Assembly (NCBI GenBank): GCA_026388185.1
Contig: JAPLKG010000017.1
Location: 186,001-250,000 of the forward strand
Direction of reading: 5' to 3'
DNA length: 64,000 nt
Source: Candidatus Eisenbacteria bacterium
Lineage (GTDB): Bacteria; Eisenbacteria; RBG-16-71-46; JAFGJU01
Below, in pieces: positions 16,117 to 24,224 of the stretch (positions within the stretch are counted from its first letter, which is position 1; every line of letters starts with the position of its first letter). The position numbers and the translations under genes were made by a program. The notes under the pieces were generated by a model. It saw only the letters and a program-made list of their open reading frames with translations, was not told where the DNA came from and searched no databases.

Positions 16117-16719
16117 CTACCACATGCTGAGCACGACGTCGTACCTTCCATAGACATCCTTTTTCAGCTCTTCCGCTTTCGGATTAGCCCAGTCGTGCAT
16201 CCACTCAGAAACAAGTGGCATCCACGTCATCGGCACAACTCCCGCCTGTAACATGCGCTGGATCCCATAGGTGTGAGCCTCCGGCGAGGCGTCACCGCCA
16301 GCATCGAACAGGCCGTACACATCAAAGCCTTCACGCAATCCATGAATGGCCGTGTACGCAAAACACATGCTGGTCCACAGGCCCGAGACGACAAGCTTTC
16401 TGCGACCGGTCTTCTTCACGGCCTGCAAGACGCGCTCGTCCTCGAAAGCATCGAAGCCGGGCACCTTGCGCGCAATCACCTCCTGGCCGGGGAAAAGGTC
16501 CGTGATTTCCTTGATAAACTCTCCGTTCCCCTCGGGCCATATGGAGGTCAGGACCGTCGGTACCTCCAGAATCTTCGCGGCCTTAGCCGCAGCGACAGCG
16601 CTGTTGCTGATGGCGTTCCTATCGCCGGACGCCGCCCCCTTGAACATCGTAGGCTGGTAATCCACCAAGAGCAGCACACTGTTCTGAGCCGTTAACATCT
16701 CCAATTTGGGATCTCCCAT
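16117..16719 (-). CDS. Isochorismatase-fold cysteine hydrolase
   Basis: 200 aa. Cysteine-hydrolase superfamily (nicotinamidase, isochorismatase, YcaC). Catalytic Asp in LLLVDYQ (about residue 21), Lys in EVIARKVPGFDAF (about residue 86), and nucleophile Cys in SGLWTSMCFAYTA (about residue 119). The WTSMC context and the C-terminal region resemble the YcaC-like branch, whose substrate is not known. ATG 16719 with AGAGGAGG upstream. It lies between two attC-like sites (16021-16083 and 16774-16861), making a textbook single-gene cassette. Confidence 0.88.
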   Translation of the reverse strand: MGDPKLEMLTAQNSVLLLVDYQPTMFKGAASGDRNAISNSAVAAAKAAKILEVPTVLTSIWPEGNGEFIKEITDLFPGQEVIARKVPGFDAFEDERVLQAVKKTGRRKLVVSGLWTSMCFAYTAIHGLREGFDVYGLFDAGGDASPEAHTYGIQRMLQAGVVPMTWMPLVSEWMHDWANPKAEELKKDVYGRYDVVLSMW

Positions 16720-16773
16720 GTTTATCTACCTCCTCTTTGATTCTTTGTGACTCCACACGCTTGTCTGCTCGCT

Positions 16774-16861
16774 GTCTAACGGCTCGGCTAAGCTGCGGCG
16801 CGCGAACGCTTTGTGTTAGCCGCGAGCGGGCCGCGCCGTCAGCTTGAGCCGGTAGTTAAGC
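16774..16861 (-). repeat. attC-like recombination site 4, best preserved
   Basis: Minus strand: left core GCTTAAC fits RYYYAAC and right core GTTAGAC fits GTTRRRY. Inner arms GGCTC/GAGCC and AAGC/GCTT pair, and the centre has GGCGCG/CGCGCC. At 88 bp it falls in the normal attC range and folds into an imperfect palindrome. It lies 61 nt after the stop of the 115-aa membrane protein gene. Confidence 0.8.
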
Positions 16862-16922
16862 GGCCCGAAGGAATGCTGACACAACTGTGCGTCTGCCACC
16901 GACGCGTGGCCGTCTACGGTCA

Positions 16923-17270
16923 TCACTTGCTTGTCGGTGACGGCGCAAGAAGTCCAGCCAAGGCGCCGATGGCGGCAGCACCCAGCGCCGTTAGCACATC
17001 AGGGATATTCGGCGAACTGCCGGTCGAAGCAATGGCGCTAAGGTAAATGGCCCCGAATGTCGCCGCGATGCAGACGCCGCCAAGGGCAAGCACTACGATG
17101 CGGTACGTCCAGCGATCAGAAACGAATGCAGGGGGCGGCAGATCGCGCGTGACTTGCTTGGCCACCTCGCGAAGAGTGTCTTCTGGTTTCAGCTTTACCT
17201 GATCGAGGAGGCCAGGCGTGCTGAGCAGGTGATCGACGAGAATGTCCGCGGAACGCCGTGGTTCTGGCAT
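16923..17270 (-). CDS. Small membrane protein, unknown function
   Basis: 115 aa from ATG 17270 (TTGGAGG six bases upstream). An amphipathic, charged N-terminal half (LLDQVKLKPEDTLREVAKQV) is followed by two membrane segments (about 62-84 and 95-109; ALGAAAIGALAGLLAPS). No known domain recognised. Immediately followed by the best attC-like site, so it is probably the cargo of one cassette. Confidence 0.6.
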   Translation of the reverse strand: MPEPRRSADILVDHLLSTPGLLDQVKLKPEDTLREVAKQVTRDLPPPAFVSDRWTYRIVVLALGGVCIAATFGAIYLSAIASTGSSPNIPDVLTALGAAAIGALAGLLAPSPTSK

Positions 17271-17461
17271 AGAGTCCTCCAATGGCTACTGGGTACCGGA
17301 AACGAGCATGCCCAAGAAACTGACCGTAATACGCGGAAATGAGTGGCGCACAAACCGCGCCTGTGAATCTTGGTCGAAACTAGGAGGCTACCCCGCAGTT
17401 TGGGTGTCCGACTCGATTTCATGGTTAGCGTTCTTGTCACCTATCTCCCCAACCGGTCACG

Positions 17462-18334
17462 CTAGAAAGCTAGTGCAAGACCTGTCGAGAATTGATCGCC
17501 CTTGCTAAAGTTGGGCGCACCGCTGCCGTTCTCATAGCGAAAGTCGAGCGAATACTTGTCTTTAGTTATCGCTACGCGGATTAAGCACTCGAGCCGGTAG
17601 TATTCCTTACTATTCTTTATGTCGTACCAACCCGTCATAGTAGGCAGCAAGCGAATGCTCTCGGCCAAATCGAAACCATAAACCAACTCCGCTTTGACAC
17701 GTGCAATTGCTTGATCTGGCTTCTCGTCACTCTGGTCTGTATTGCCCCCTTCCGTAGAAGACGTGTTACTTGTAATGCTTATGTTCTCTTGGTCGCTGAA
17801 TTTGTAGCCGCCCTGAATGAAGAGGCCGAAGGCCCGATCCGGATCTAACCCGAATCGCGTTGAGTGAGCCAATTCGGCTTGGTTGATTGGCTCACGCGGG
17901 CCGAGCGGTGTCCATCCAAACTCCGCCAAAGCCACCGGGTTGTTAAAATCACGATCTGATTCAATTCCAACAGAAAAGGGTAGGACGTGTACCCACCCGA
18001 GATTGTCGGGCTCCCCATCTTGATCCAGTGGACGAGGCATTAGTATGAAGCCGCGAAGTTTAGCAAGCACGCTCTCAAAGGAATCATTGCCGCCAGTGCG
18101 TACTTCAACGGTGGGGCCAAGATAGCCAGCAATGCTATTTGTCGCGAAGTACCGACTCTCACTTAGCTTTGGACTGACCTTTGCTACGAACCCCAGCGCG
18201 TCCTTCTCTATCTCAGTGCGAATCACAGACCAACTGATTTCCCCTCCTAAACTGGCCGAACTATCTTCGGCGAGCGTGATGGCTGGGAAGGCAACCAGTG
18301 TTACAGCGAGCAAGAACCCTATACTTTTATTCAT
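17462..18334 (-). CDS. Exported outer-membrane beta-barrel-like protein, unknown function
   Basis: 290 aa with a clean signal peptide (MNKSIGFLLAVTLVAFP, cleavage after TLA). The mature part has alternating beta-strands with aromatic girdles and ends SKGDQFSTGLALAF, a typical barrel-closing strand with terminal Phe. A low-complexity loop (SNTSSTEGGNTDQSDEK) lies near residue 195. Start overlaps the stop of the upstream 120-aa gene (ATGA), so the pair is translationally coupled. Family not recognised; outer-membrane location is inferred from the C-terminal strand. Confidence 0.7.
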   Translation of the reverse strand: MNKSIGFLLAVTLVAFPAITLAEDSSASLGGEISWSVIRTEIEKDALGFVAKVSPKLSESRYFATNSIAGYLGPTVEVRTGGNDSFESVLAKLRGFILMPRPLDQDGEPDNLGWVHVLPFSVGIESDRDFNNPVALAEFGWTPLGPREPINQAELAHSTRFGLDPDRAFGLFIQGGYKFSDQENISITSNTSSTEGGNTDQSDEKPDQAIARVKAELVYGFDLAESIRLLPTMTGWYDIKNSKEYYRLECLIRVAITKDKYSLDFRYENGSGAPNFSKGDQFSTGLALAF

Positions 18335-18693
18335 GGCATAACCTTTTGTGAGAGTGTCGCGATCGTTTCACCTTTGAGGGGGCTGGGCCAGCCAGTCTTT
18401 TTCAATTTGATACCGCTTTTGTGACACGACTGGATAACGGAGGCGCAAAACAATTGTTCCGACGAATCGCCACTTATCGTGGCTCCTTCAAGCGCGGCGC
18501 CTAAATCAGTTGCGGTAAGAATTGCAGCAACATTGGGATAGCGTGCTGCAGCACTTGAGGCAATAATTTCATTGATAGCTGTTATTTCGGCGGGCTTGAG
18601 CTTCTTCGGATTGCACCAAGCGGCAAGCTGTTTACGCATAATGCGTTGCACTTCGCCGAGTTGGTATGCTTTGAGGTTAGTTGTGTCTGGCAT
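18331..18693 (-). CDS. Hypothetical protein coupled to the barrel gene
   Basis: 120 aa from ATG 18693 (AAGGGAG upstream). Mostly helical and soluble: AYQLGEVQRIMRKQLAAWC and NEIIASSAAARYPNVAAILTA. No signal peptide. I do not recognise the family. It overlaps the exported barrel gene by four bases, which implies a joint function. The open frame extends to 18834 but lacks a ribosome site there. First gene after the array promoter at 18965-18993. Confidence 0.6.
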   Translation of the reverse strand: MPDTTNLKAYQLGEVQRIMRKQLAAWCNPKKLKPAEITAINEIIASSAAARYPNVAAILTATDLGAALEGATISGDSSEQLFCASVIQSCHKSGIKLKKTGWPSPLKGETIATLSQKVMP

Positions 18694-18950
18694 AACGCTC
18701 TCCCTTCGTTGAATAGTGAACTCAATACGCTTCGCCCCACCTTTCCAAGCCAACCACGGCTTACGCCGTTTCCAGATAAGCGCCTTCAGAACGTCTTCCG
18801 TTCCGGATAACAGTCTTTGCCTGCCGATCTCCAATTGTCCTTCATCGAGACTCTGAGGGACAATCTTCGATCTGCATTTGGTCTTACAAAGAATGTCTAT
18901 TGTGTCTGAGCGCGTAGCTGTTGGTTATGCAAGAGGTGATGTGCCTGTCG

Positions 18951-18962
18951 CGTCTAATCGCC
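18951..18962. repeat. Core-like 12-mer CGTCTAATCGCC, copy 2 (possible attI remnant)
   Basis: Identical to 14278-14289. On the minus strand GATTAGACG lies directly after the -10 box of the array promoter, where an attI or first cassette junction would be expected. One base differs from the core GTTAGAC. Confidence 0.4.
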
Positions 18963-18964
18963 AC

Positions 18965-18993
18965 AAGATATCACATAAGCGGCATCATGTCAA
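18965..18993 (-). promoter_or_regulatory. Pc-like sigma70 promoter facing the cassette array
   Basis: Minus strand TTGACA, 17 bp, TATCTT: perfect -35 and good -10. It points away from glyS into the array; transcription would begin near 18958, at the core-like 12-mer, about 265 nt before the first gene. Confidence 0.7.
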
Positions 18994-19101
18994 GAACGAA
19001 CTACCGGCAATTTGTGAGGTATCTTGGGAGGATTGAGTGGCCGAAGGGCAAATCAGGCGTCGGGTTGGTGCGCGAGCGGCCGGCCTGAGCGGCGCCAGCC
19101 T

Positions 19102-21225
19102 CTACCTCCCCCGCCCCTGCTCCGCCTGCTCGGAGAGGCGAGAGAAGTCTGCGAGCTTCAGGAACTCGGACCGTACGAAGGCCAGAAGGCCGAGTCTAAT
19201 GTCCCGCACCTTCGCGTCCTGATCCATCACCAAGACGCCGTCGAAGAAGGCGTCTATCGGGGCTTTGAGGTTAAGTAGGTGCCCAATCGCGTCTCCGTAG
19301 TTTTCGCTCTTGACGGCACTCGAGATCAACCCGGAGGCCTCCCGCAGACCCTGGAAGAGATTGCGCTCAACCTCTTCGCGCAAGTCCTGGAGAACCGGGG
19401 TCGGGTACTCGTGGGTCTTCAATATGTTCGAGACTCGCTTGAAGGAGATAACGACTCCCGAGAACTGTTCATTTGATTTCCAGCGCGCGACCGCCTCTGC
19501 TTTGAGCCAGCTTCTGAAGGGGTCATCGCTGTCGACTGAAAGCACTGCGTCCACGACGTCCTGCTCTATGCCCATCTCGGACAAGATGAATGCGAGCCTC
19601 TGCGCCAGGAAAGAGGCGATCCCACCACTGAGGCCTGTCTCCCAACCCGAACCACCCTCGCCCCCGAACTTCCTCGACAGAAGCTGGATGGCCTTCTCGA
19701 CACAAGACGAGAGAGAGAAGTGTAGCTTCTTCTCGATCAAAATCCTCATAATGCCGTTGGCCTGGCGTCGCACGCCGTACGGGTCCTCGGACCCGGAGGG
19801 GATTCTGTCCGTCGCGAAACTCCCGACGATTTCGTCCAACCTGTCGGCGATGCTGACCGCGCACCCTTCGAGGCTCGATGGCAGAGTGTCTCCTGCGAAC
19901 CCCGGCAGGTAATGCTCCTTGATCGCCTGCGACACGCTCGCGTCCTCGCCCGCCCTGGCAGCGTATTCACCGCCCATTATGCCCTGGAGAGTCGTGAATT
20001 CTTTCCCGTCCCTAACCATCTCGCTCACGAGGTCAACCTTGCAGAGTAAGCCCGCTCTCTTCGCACTGGCCGCCCTGGACTTGTCCCAGCTTTCCATGAC
20101 GAATTGAGAAAGTTCCGCGAGCCGCTCGCTTTTGTCGAACACGGACCCCAGCGATTCTTGCCAGACGACGTCTTTGAGTAGCTCGAGCTGCCTGGCGATG
20201 CCGATTGACACGTCTTTTTCCCAGTAGAAGCGCGCGTCGTCAAGTCTCGCCCTGAGTACTCTCTCGTTTCCAACGCGCACGTTGTCCTCGCCCTCTTTCC
20301 CGCCGTTACGGAGCGTTATGAAGAAGGGCATGAGATTTCCGTGATCGTCCTGAACGGCGAAGTAGCGCTGATGCTCTCGCATTGCGGTCACGACGACGTC
20401 CCTGGGTAGCGCGAGAAAGTTCTTGTCGAACGAGCCCGCAACAGGGACGGGGAATTCCACCAGGTTGGCCACAATCCCGACGAGCTCGGGATCTTCCACC
20501 ACCGCTCCACCCTTCTTTCTTGCCTCCTCCCTCACGATTTTGTCGACCGCTCGCCGCCGCTCTTCTGCGTCAGCGATCACCCAGGCCTTCTCGAGTTTTC
20601 CCAAGTACTCGGAGGCGTTCTTGAGTTTGATCGGTTCGGGAGCGAGGAATCTGTTCCCGAAGGTGAGTCTGTCGGAATTGACGCCCGCAACTTCGAGCGG
20701 GACCACCTCGTCTCCGAGAAGGGCAACTATCCACCTTACGGGACGTCCGAATCTCACGGATGGCTCGGCCCAAGTCATGGTCTTGGGGAAGGAAAGCGAA
20801 AGGACTAGCGAGGGCAAGAACTCCGAGAGGACCTCCTTCGTAGGCTTACCGTGCTCCTTCACTATCGCGCAGACGTAGTCCCCCCGGCCAGTCTTTTTGA
20901 TCGCGAGACACTCCACGCCCACGCCCTGGCTTCGCGCGAATCCTTTCGCGGCCTGGGTCGGCGCACCCTTGTCGTCATACGCCACCCTCGACGCGGGTCC
21001 CACGACCTCTTTCTCCAGATCCTCCTGTCTCTCTGCGAGTCCCTTCACGTGTATCGTGAGACGCCTCGGCGTCGAATAGACGTCGATGGACGAACACTTT
21101 AGGCGTCGCGAATCCAGCTCCGACGCAGTCTTGTGACGCAGCTCCTGCACGGCCGGTTCGATGTAGCTTGCGGGAAGCTCTTCCACGCCGATTTCCAGCA
21201 AGAAATCCAAGGTCGATTGTTTCAT
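19102..21225 (-). CDS. glyS: Glycyl-tRNA synthetase beta subunit
   Basis: Large subunit of the alpha2beta2 bacterial GlyRS, involved in tRNA recognition. Start set at ATG 21225, overlapping the glyQ stop (ATGA), giving 707 aa; the open frame beyond that lacks similarity. Recognisable: [19 protein letters not shown] at the N-terminus, [20 protein letters not shown] near 150, [20 protein letters not shown] near 400, [16 protein letters not shown] near 500, and a C-terminal DALR-type anticodon-binding region ending before the Arg/Gly-rich tail. Last gene of its cluster. Confidence 0.96.
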   Translation of the reverse strand: MKQSTLDFLLEIGVEELPASYIEPAVQELRHKTASELDSRRLKCSSIDVYSTPRRLTIHVKGLAERQEDLEKEVVGPASRVAYDDKGAPTQAAKGFARSQGVGVECLAIKKTGRGDYVCAIVKEHGKPTKEVLSEFLPSLVLSLSFPKTMTWAEPSVRFGRPVRWIVALLGDEVVPLEVAGVNSDRLTFGNRFLAPEPIKLKNASEYLGKLEKAWVIADAEERRRAVDKIVREEARKKGGAVVEDPELVGIVANLVEFPVPVAGSFDKNFLALPRDVVVTAMREHQRYFAVQDDHGNLMPFFITLRNGGKEGEDNVRVGNERVLRARLDDARFYWEKDVSIGIARQLELLKDVVWQESLGSVFDKSERLAELSQFVMESWDKSRAASAKRAGLLCKVDLVSEMVRDGKEFTTLQGIMGGEYAARAGEDASVSQAIKEHYLPGFAGDTLPSSLEGCAVSIADRLDEIVGSFATDRIPSGSEDPYGVRRQANGIMRILIEKKLHFSLSSCVEKAIQLLSRKFGGEGGSGWETGLSGGIASFLAQRLAFILSEMGIEQDVVDAVLSVDSDDPFRSWLKAEAVARWKSNEQFSGVVISFKRVSNILKTHEYPTPVLQDLREEVERNLFQGLREASGLISSAVKSENYGDAIGHLLNLKAPIDAFFDGVLVMDQDAKVRDIRLGLLAFVRSEFLKLADFSRLSEQAEQGRGR

Positions 21226-22130
21226 GCTCCGCTCCCCTTTTCTTGCGCGGCTTCTGCGGCTCCCGGTGCGAGAAGCGGATAGCCCAGTTCTTCTCTTTGA
21301 GCCAGGTACGACAGAGCGGCTTTTCTGGCCAAACGGCGGACTCTCGCGATGTAGCCCACCCGTTCTGTGATGCTTATCGCCCCCCTGGCCTCCAGGACGT
21401 TGAACAGATGAGAGCACTTTATCACGTAGTCGTAACCAGGAAGGACGAGCCCCTTCTCGAGAAGCCTCGCCGCTTCCTTTTCAAAACGATTGAAGAGATC
21501 CTTGTGGAGTTCAGTGTCGCTTTCTTCAAAATTGAACTTGGAAAATTCGTATTCGCTTCTCTTGCAGAGCTCTCCCCACTTGACGTCTTTCGACCACAGG
21601 AGGTCCGAGAAACTCTCCACGCCCTGAATCGAGGTGGCGATGCGCTCTAGGCCGTACGTGATCTCGGCAGACACCGGATTCAGGTCGAGGCCGCCGGCCT
21701 GCTGGAAATACGTGAACTGCGTAATCTCGAGGCCGTCCAACCACACCTGCCAGCCCAGGCCCCAGGCTCCGAGCGTGGGCGACTCCCAGTCGTCTTCGAT
21801 GAGTCTTACGTCGTGCAGCTTCGGGTTGATTCCGATGACCTCGAGGCTCTTGAAGTAGACGTCCAGGACGTCAGACGGAGCCGGTTTCAGAATCACCTGG
21901 TATTGATAGAATCTCTGCACCCTGAACGGGTTGTCACCGTAGCGGCCGTCCTTGGGCCTCCTCGACGGTTCCACGTACGCGACCTTCCAGCGCTCCGGCC
22001 CGAGCACTCTGAGAAACGTCTCCGGGTTGAAGGTCCCGGCGCCCACCTCGGAGCTGTAAGGTTGGGTGAGCACGCAACCGTAATCAGACCAGAATTTCTC
22101 GAGCCGAATAAGCATCTCCTGAAAAATCAT
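21222..22130 (-). CDS. glyQ: Glycyl-tRNA synthetase alpha subunit
   Basis: Catalytic subunit of two-subunit GlyRS, 302 aa, a class II aminoacyl-tRNA synthetase. Motifs: [20 protein letters not shown] at the N-terminus, [19 protein letters not shown] near residue 50, FQVILKPAP-type strand ([14 protein letters not shown]), and [14 protein letters not shown] near 140. The C-terminal [17 protein letters not shown] helix is typical. Overlaps glyS by four bases and lies 57 nt after recO. Confidence 0.97.
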   Translation of the reverse strand: MIFQEMLIRLEKFWSDYGCVLTQPYSSEVGAGTFNPETFLRVLGPERWKVAYVEPSRRPKDGRYGDNPFRVQRFYQYQVILKPAPSDVLDVYFKSLEVIGINPKLHDVRLIEDDWESPTLGAWGLGWQVWLDGLEITQFTYFQQAGGLDLNPVSAEITYGLERIATSIQGVESFSDLLWSKDVKWGELCKRSEYEFSKFNFEESDTELHKDLFNRFEKEAARLLEKGLVLPGYDYVIKCSHLFNVLEARGAISITERVGYIARVRRLARKAALSYLAQREELGYPLLAPGAAEAAQEKGSGA

Positions 22131-22187
22131 CGCTCACTCCGTTCATGTCACAGTTCTCAATCACGTCCTCTGTTGCAACGTCCTCGT

Positions 22188-22955
22188 CTATTTCAAGCTC
22201 TTCAGAAGCCTCAACGATTTTAGCCCGGGAAGTCTGTCCACGTGAAACTGTAGAAAGACTTCGATGATCCGGTCTACTTCGCTTTCGAGTCTGGACGTAG
22301 TTTTCTCCCCGGCAGCGACCGAGAGAGGCTCCTTCTGCAGTTTTCTCAAGAGCCCTTTCGCCTCCGGCGTGATCTGGAAGGAATCCGGCTCTTTCGAGCC
22401 GCAGACCCTGCAGATCAGGCCGCCCTTGAGAGGAGCGAATCTCGAGAGCCCCTCTCGCCCCTCTTCTTCCTTCCCGCAACGAGAGCACCGAAAAAGCTCA
22501 GGCTTGTAGCCCAGCAGTTCGGCGGCTTTGAGCTCGAAGGCCCAGAACACGTTCTTGAGCCCCTCTCTGGGACACTTCTCCAACGTGTCGAGCGCGTCCA
22601 GCACGAGTTGAAACAGCGCCGGGTTGGGTTCTTCGCCCATCACCATGCTGTCCAGAAGCTCTATGCACGCACTCGCAAACGCGAAGCGCGCCACGTCCTT
22701 CTCGAGACCGGGGAAGTGGCGCAGAGCATCGCTCTGTGAGAGAAGCTGAAGATCTCTCCGATCCTTGCGATAGAAGACCACCGCAGAGTGGGTGAAGAGC
22801 TCGAGGCTCGAGCCGAACTTGCTCTTGGAGCTTCTTGCTCCCTTGGCCACCACCTTGACTTTTCCGTAGTCCTTGGTGTAGAGCCAGGCAATCTTGCTCG
22901 TCTCGCCCAACCTCAGGCTTCTCGTCACCACTGCGTCGGTCTTACTGATCGCCAA
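22188..22955 (-). CDS. recO: DNA repair protein RecO
   Basis: Recombination mediator that with RecR loads RecA on SSB-coated DNA. 255 aa. N-terminal OB fold: VVTRSLRLGETSKIAWLYTKDYGKV (seen in two parts, LRLGETSKIAWLYT and KVKVVAKGARSSKSKFGSSL). The Cys4 zinc finger is CSRC near residue 150 and CRVC near residue 178. Start is TTG 22955 with AAAGGA seven bases upstream. Located between the CorC-like genes and glyQ, a common context in several phyla. Confidence 0.94.
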   Translation of the reverse strand: MAISKTDAVVTRSLRLGETSKIAWLYTKDYGKVKVVAKGARSSKSKFGSSLELFTHSAVVFYRKDRRDLQLLSQSDALRHFPGLEKDVARFAFASACIELLDSMVMGEEPNPALFQLVLDALDTLEKCPREGLKNVFWAFELKAAELLGYKPELFRCSRCGKEEEGREGLSRFAPLKGGLICRVCGSKEPDSFQITPEAKGLLRKLQKEPLSVAAGEKTTSRLESEVDRIIEVFLQFHVDRLPGLKSLRLLKSLK

Positions 22956-23009
22956 CCGAGTTCCTTTCCAAACGCACGTCTTCCCTACGTCAACGGCGAC
23001 GCCGACGCG

Positions 23010-24224
23010 TCAAGCAGACCCGGTCTTGCCGGACAACGCGTCGACCTCCGCCCTCACCTTCACGAGCTTGATCTTACGGACGTCCGCCTCCACCACCTCG
23101 TACAGCACTCCTCCCCTTCGGACGCTCGCCCCCACTTCGGGAATCCGTCCGAATTCCTGAAGAAGATAGCCCGCCAGGGTCTCGTAGTCGCCCCTGGGAA
23201 GCCTCATGCCGGTGGCAGATTCAAACTTGTCTATTTCAATCTGCGCGGGGGCAAGGAAAGTGCCGTCCGCCGCGCGATGAACCGCTCGCCTCGGCGAGAC
23301 CGGCTCGTGTCCCATCTCGCCGACAAGCTCTTCGAGCACGTCCTCGACGGTGACCAGTCCAGCGATGCCTCCGTATTCGTCGAGGACTATCGCCATGTAG
23401 CCGTGGCTTTTTTGAAATTCCTTCAGCAGTTCGCCGCAGTTCTTTGATTCCGGAACCATCGGCACGGGCCTCACAATCTGTGAAACAGTTTTTGTGAGGT
23501 CGTTCTCCTTGAGAAGATCCATCACGCGCACGATGCCTATTATCGACTCAACGTCGCCCTCGTACACCGGTAACCTTGAGAACCTCTTGGTCGCGAAAAC
23601 GTCCACGCATTCGGCGAGTGTACTGGAGCTTGCCACTGCGACCATCGCGCTCCTCGGCACCATTATGTCTTCGACCGTCGTCCTGGTGAACTCCTTCACG
23701 ACCGAGGCGAGCGGCTCACTACGCAAAGCATCCGACGGGTCCCGCGAGAAGACTGCACAAAGCTCCCGTGCATAACCTTCTTCGAGACGAGAGGTTGCGG
23801 GACCGGCAGCATTTCTTGCTATTCTAGCCGCCGCCCTGCCGATGGGCAACACGAAAAAGCGAGTCGCGCCGCTCGCGAGCGCCCTCGCAGGTCCTTCTGC
23901 GCCGAGGGCTCGAGCGAGCCGAAGAGGTAACGCAATGGCGCAGGCCAGTACCAAGAGCAACCACACAAGGCCACCGAGTAGCGCCCACGCGAGCGGGTGA
24001 CCGACCCCTTGGGCCGGCGGTGACGCCGAGAACAGAGACGAGGAAAAGAAGGATAACGACGCCAGCGATGAAGCGACCGCGACCGACAAGCTCAGAGCAA
24101 CTCTCAGTTCGAGATGGACGCGTCGTCCGACAAGTCCGCTCCTGGTGCCGCGCGCAAGAAACACGTTAGAGAGCGCCGTAAGATAGACCGCGAGCGCCCC
24201 CGTTATCCAGAACCACACCCACAT
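23010..24224 (-). CDS. CorC/HlyC-like CBS-pair membrane protein, second copy
   Basis: 404 aa. The N-terminal membrane part has three to four hydrophobic segments (about 1-22, 42-65, 83-105) and only weakly resembles the CNNM/DUF21 domain. The TVEDIMVPRSAMVAV motif near residue 195 introduces a CBS pair (to VTVEDVLEELVGEMG near 310), followed by a CorC_HlyC transporter-associated domain (LPRGDYETLAGYLLQEFGRIP). Such proteins take part in Mg/Co homeostasis. The start ATG shares one base with the preceding stop (TGATG). It is in tandem with a diverged paralogue. Confidence 0.88.
   Translation of the reverse strand: MWVWFWITGALAVYLTALSNVFLARGTRSGLVGRRVHLELRVALSLSVAVASSLASLSFFSSSLFSASPPAQGVGHPLAWALLGGLVWLLLVLACAIALPLRLARALGAEGPARALASGATRFFVLPIGRAAARIARNAAGPATSRLEEGYARELCAVFSRDPSDALRSEPLASVVKEFTRTTVEDIMVPRSAMVAVASSSTLAECVDVFATKRFSRLPVYEGDVESIIGIVRVMDLLKENDLTKTVSQIVRPVPMVPESKNCGELLKEFQKSHGYMAIVLDEYGGIAGLVTVEDVLEELVGEMGHEPVSPRRAVHRAADGTFLAPAQIEIDKFESATGMRLPRGDYETLAGYLLQEFGRIPEVGASVRRGGVLYEVVEADVRKIKLVKVRAEVDALSGKTGSA

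Larger units (their letters stand above)
18694..19101. other. Leader region between glyS and the cassette array
   Basis: About 400 bp without a convincing gene. It holds the outward promoter (18965-18993) and the core-like 12-mer (18951-18962). From 18960 down to 18694 nothing else is recognised. No integrase fragment is seen in either strand here, where an integron would normally carry intI. Confidence 0.5.

Noticed and set aside
17385-17440. attC-like pair CGCTAAC ... GTTTCGA after the barrel gene (minus strand)
   Set aside because: The segments next to the two cores are not complementary, so no attC fold forms; kept out of the site list.
18987-19088. Plus-strand 33-codon frame starting MSRTNYRQFV
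   Set aside because: Very short, overlaps the array promoter, no ribosome site, no recognised family.
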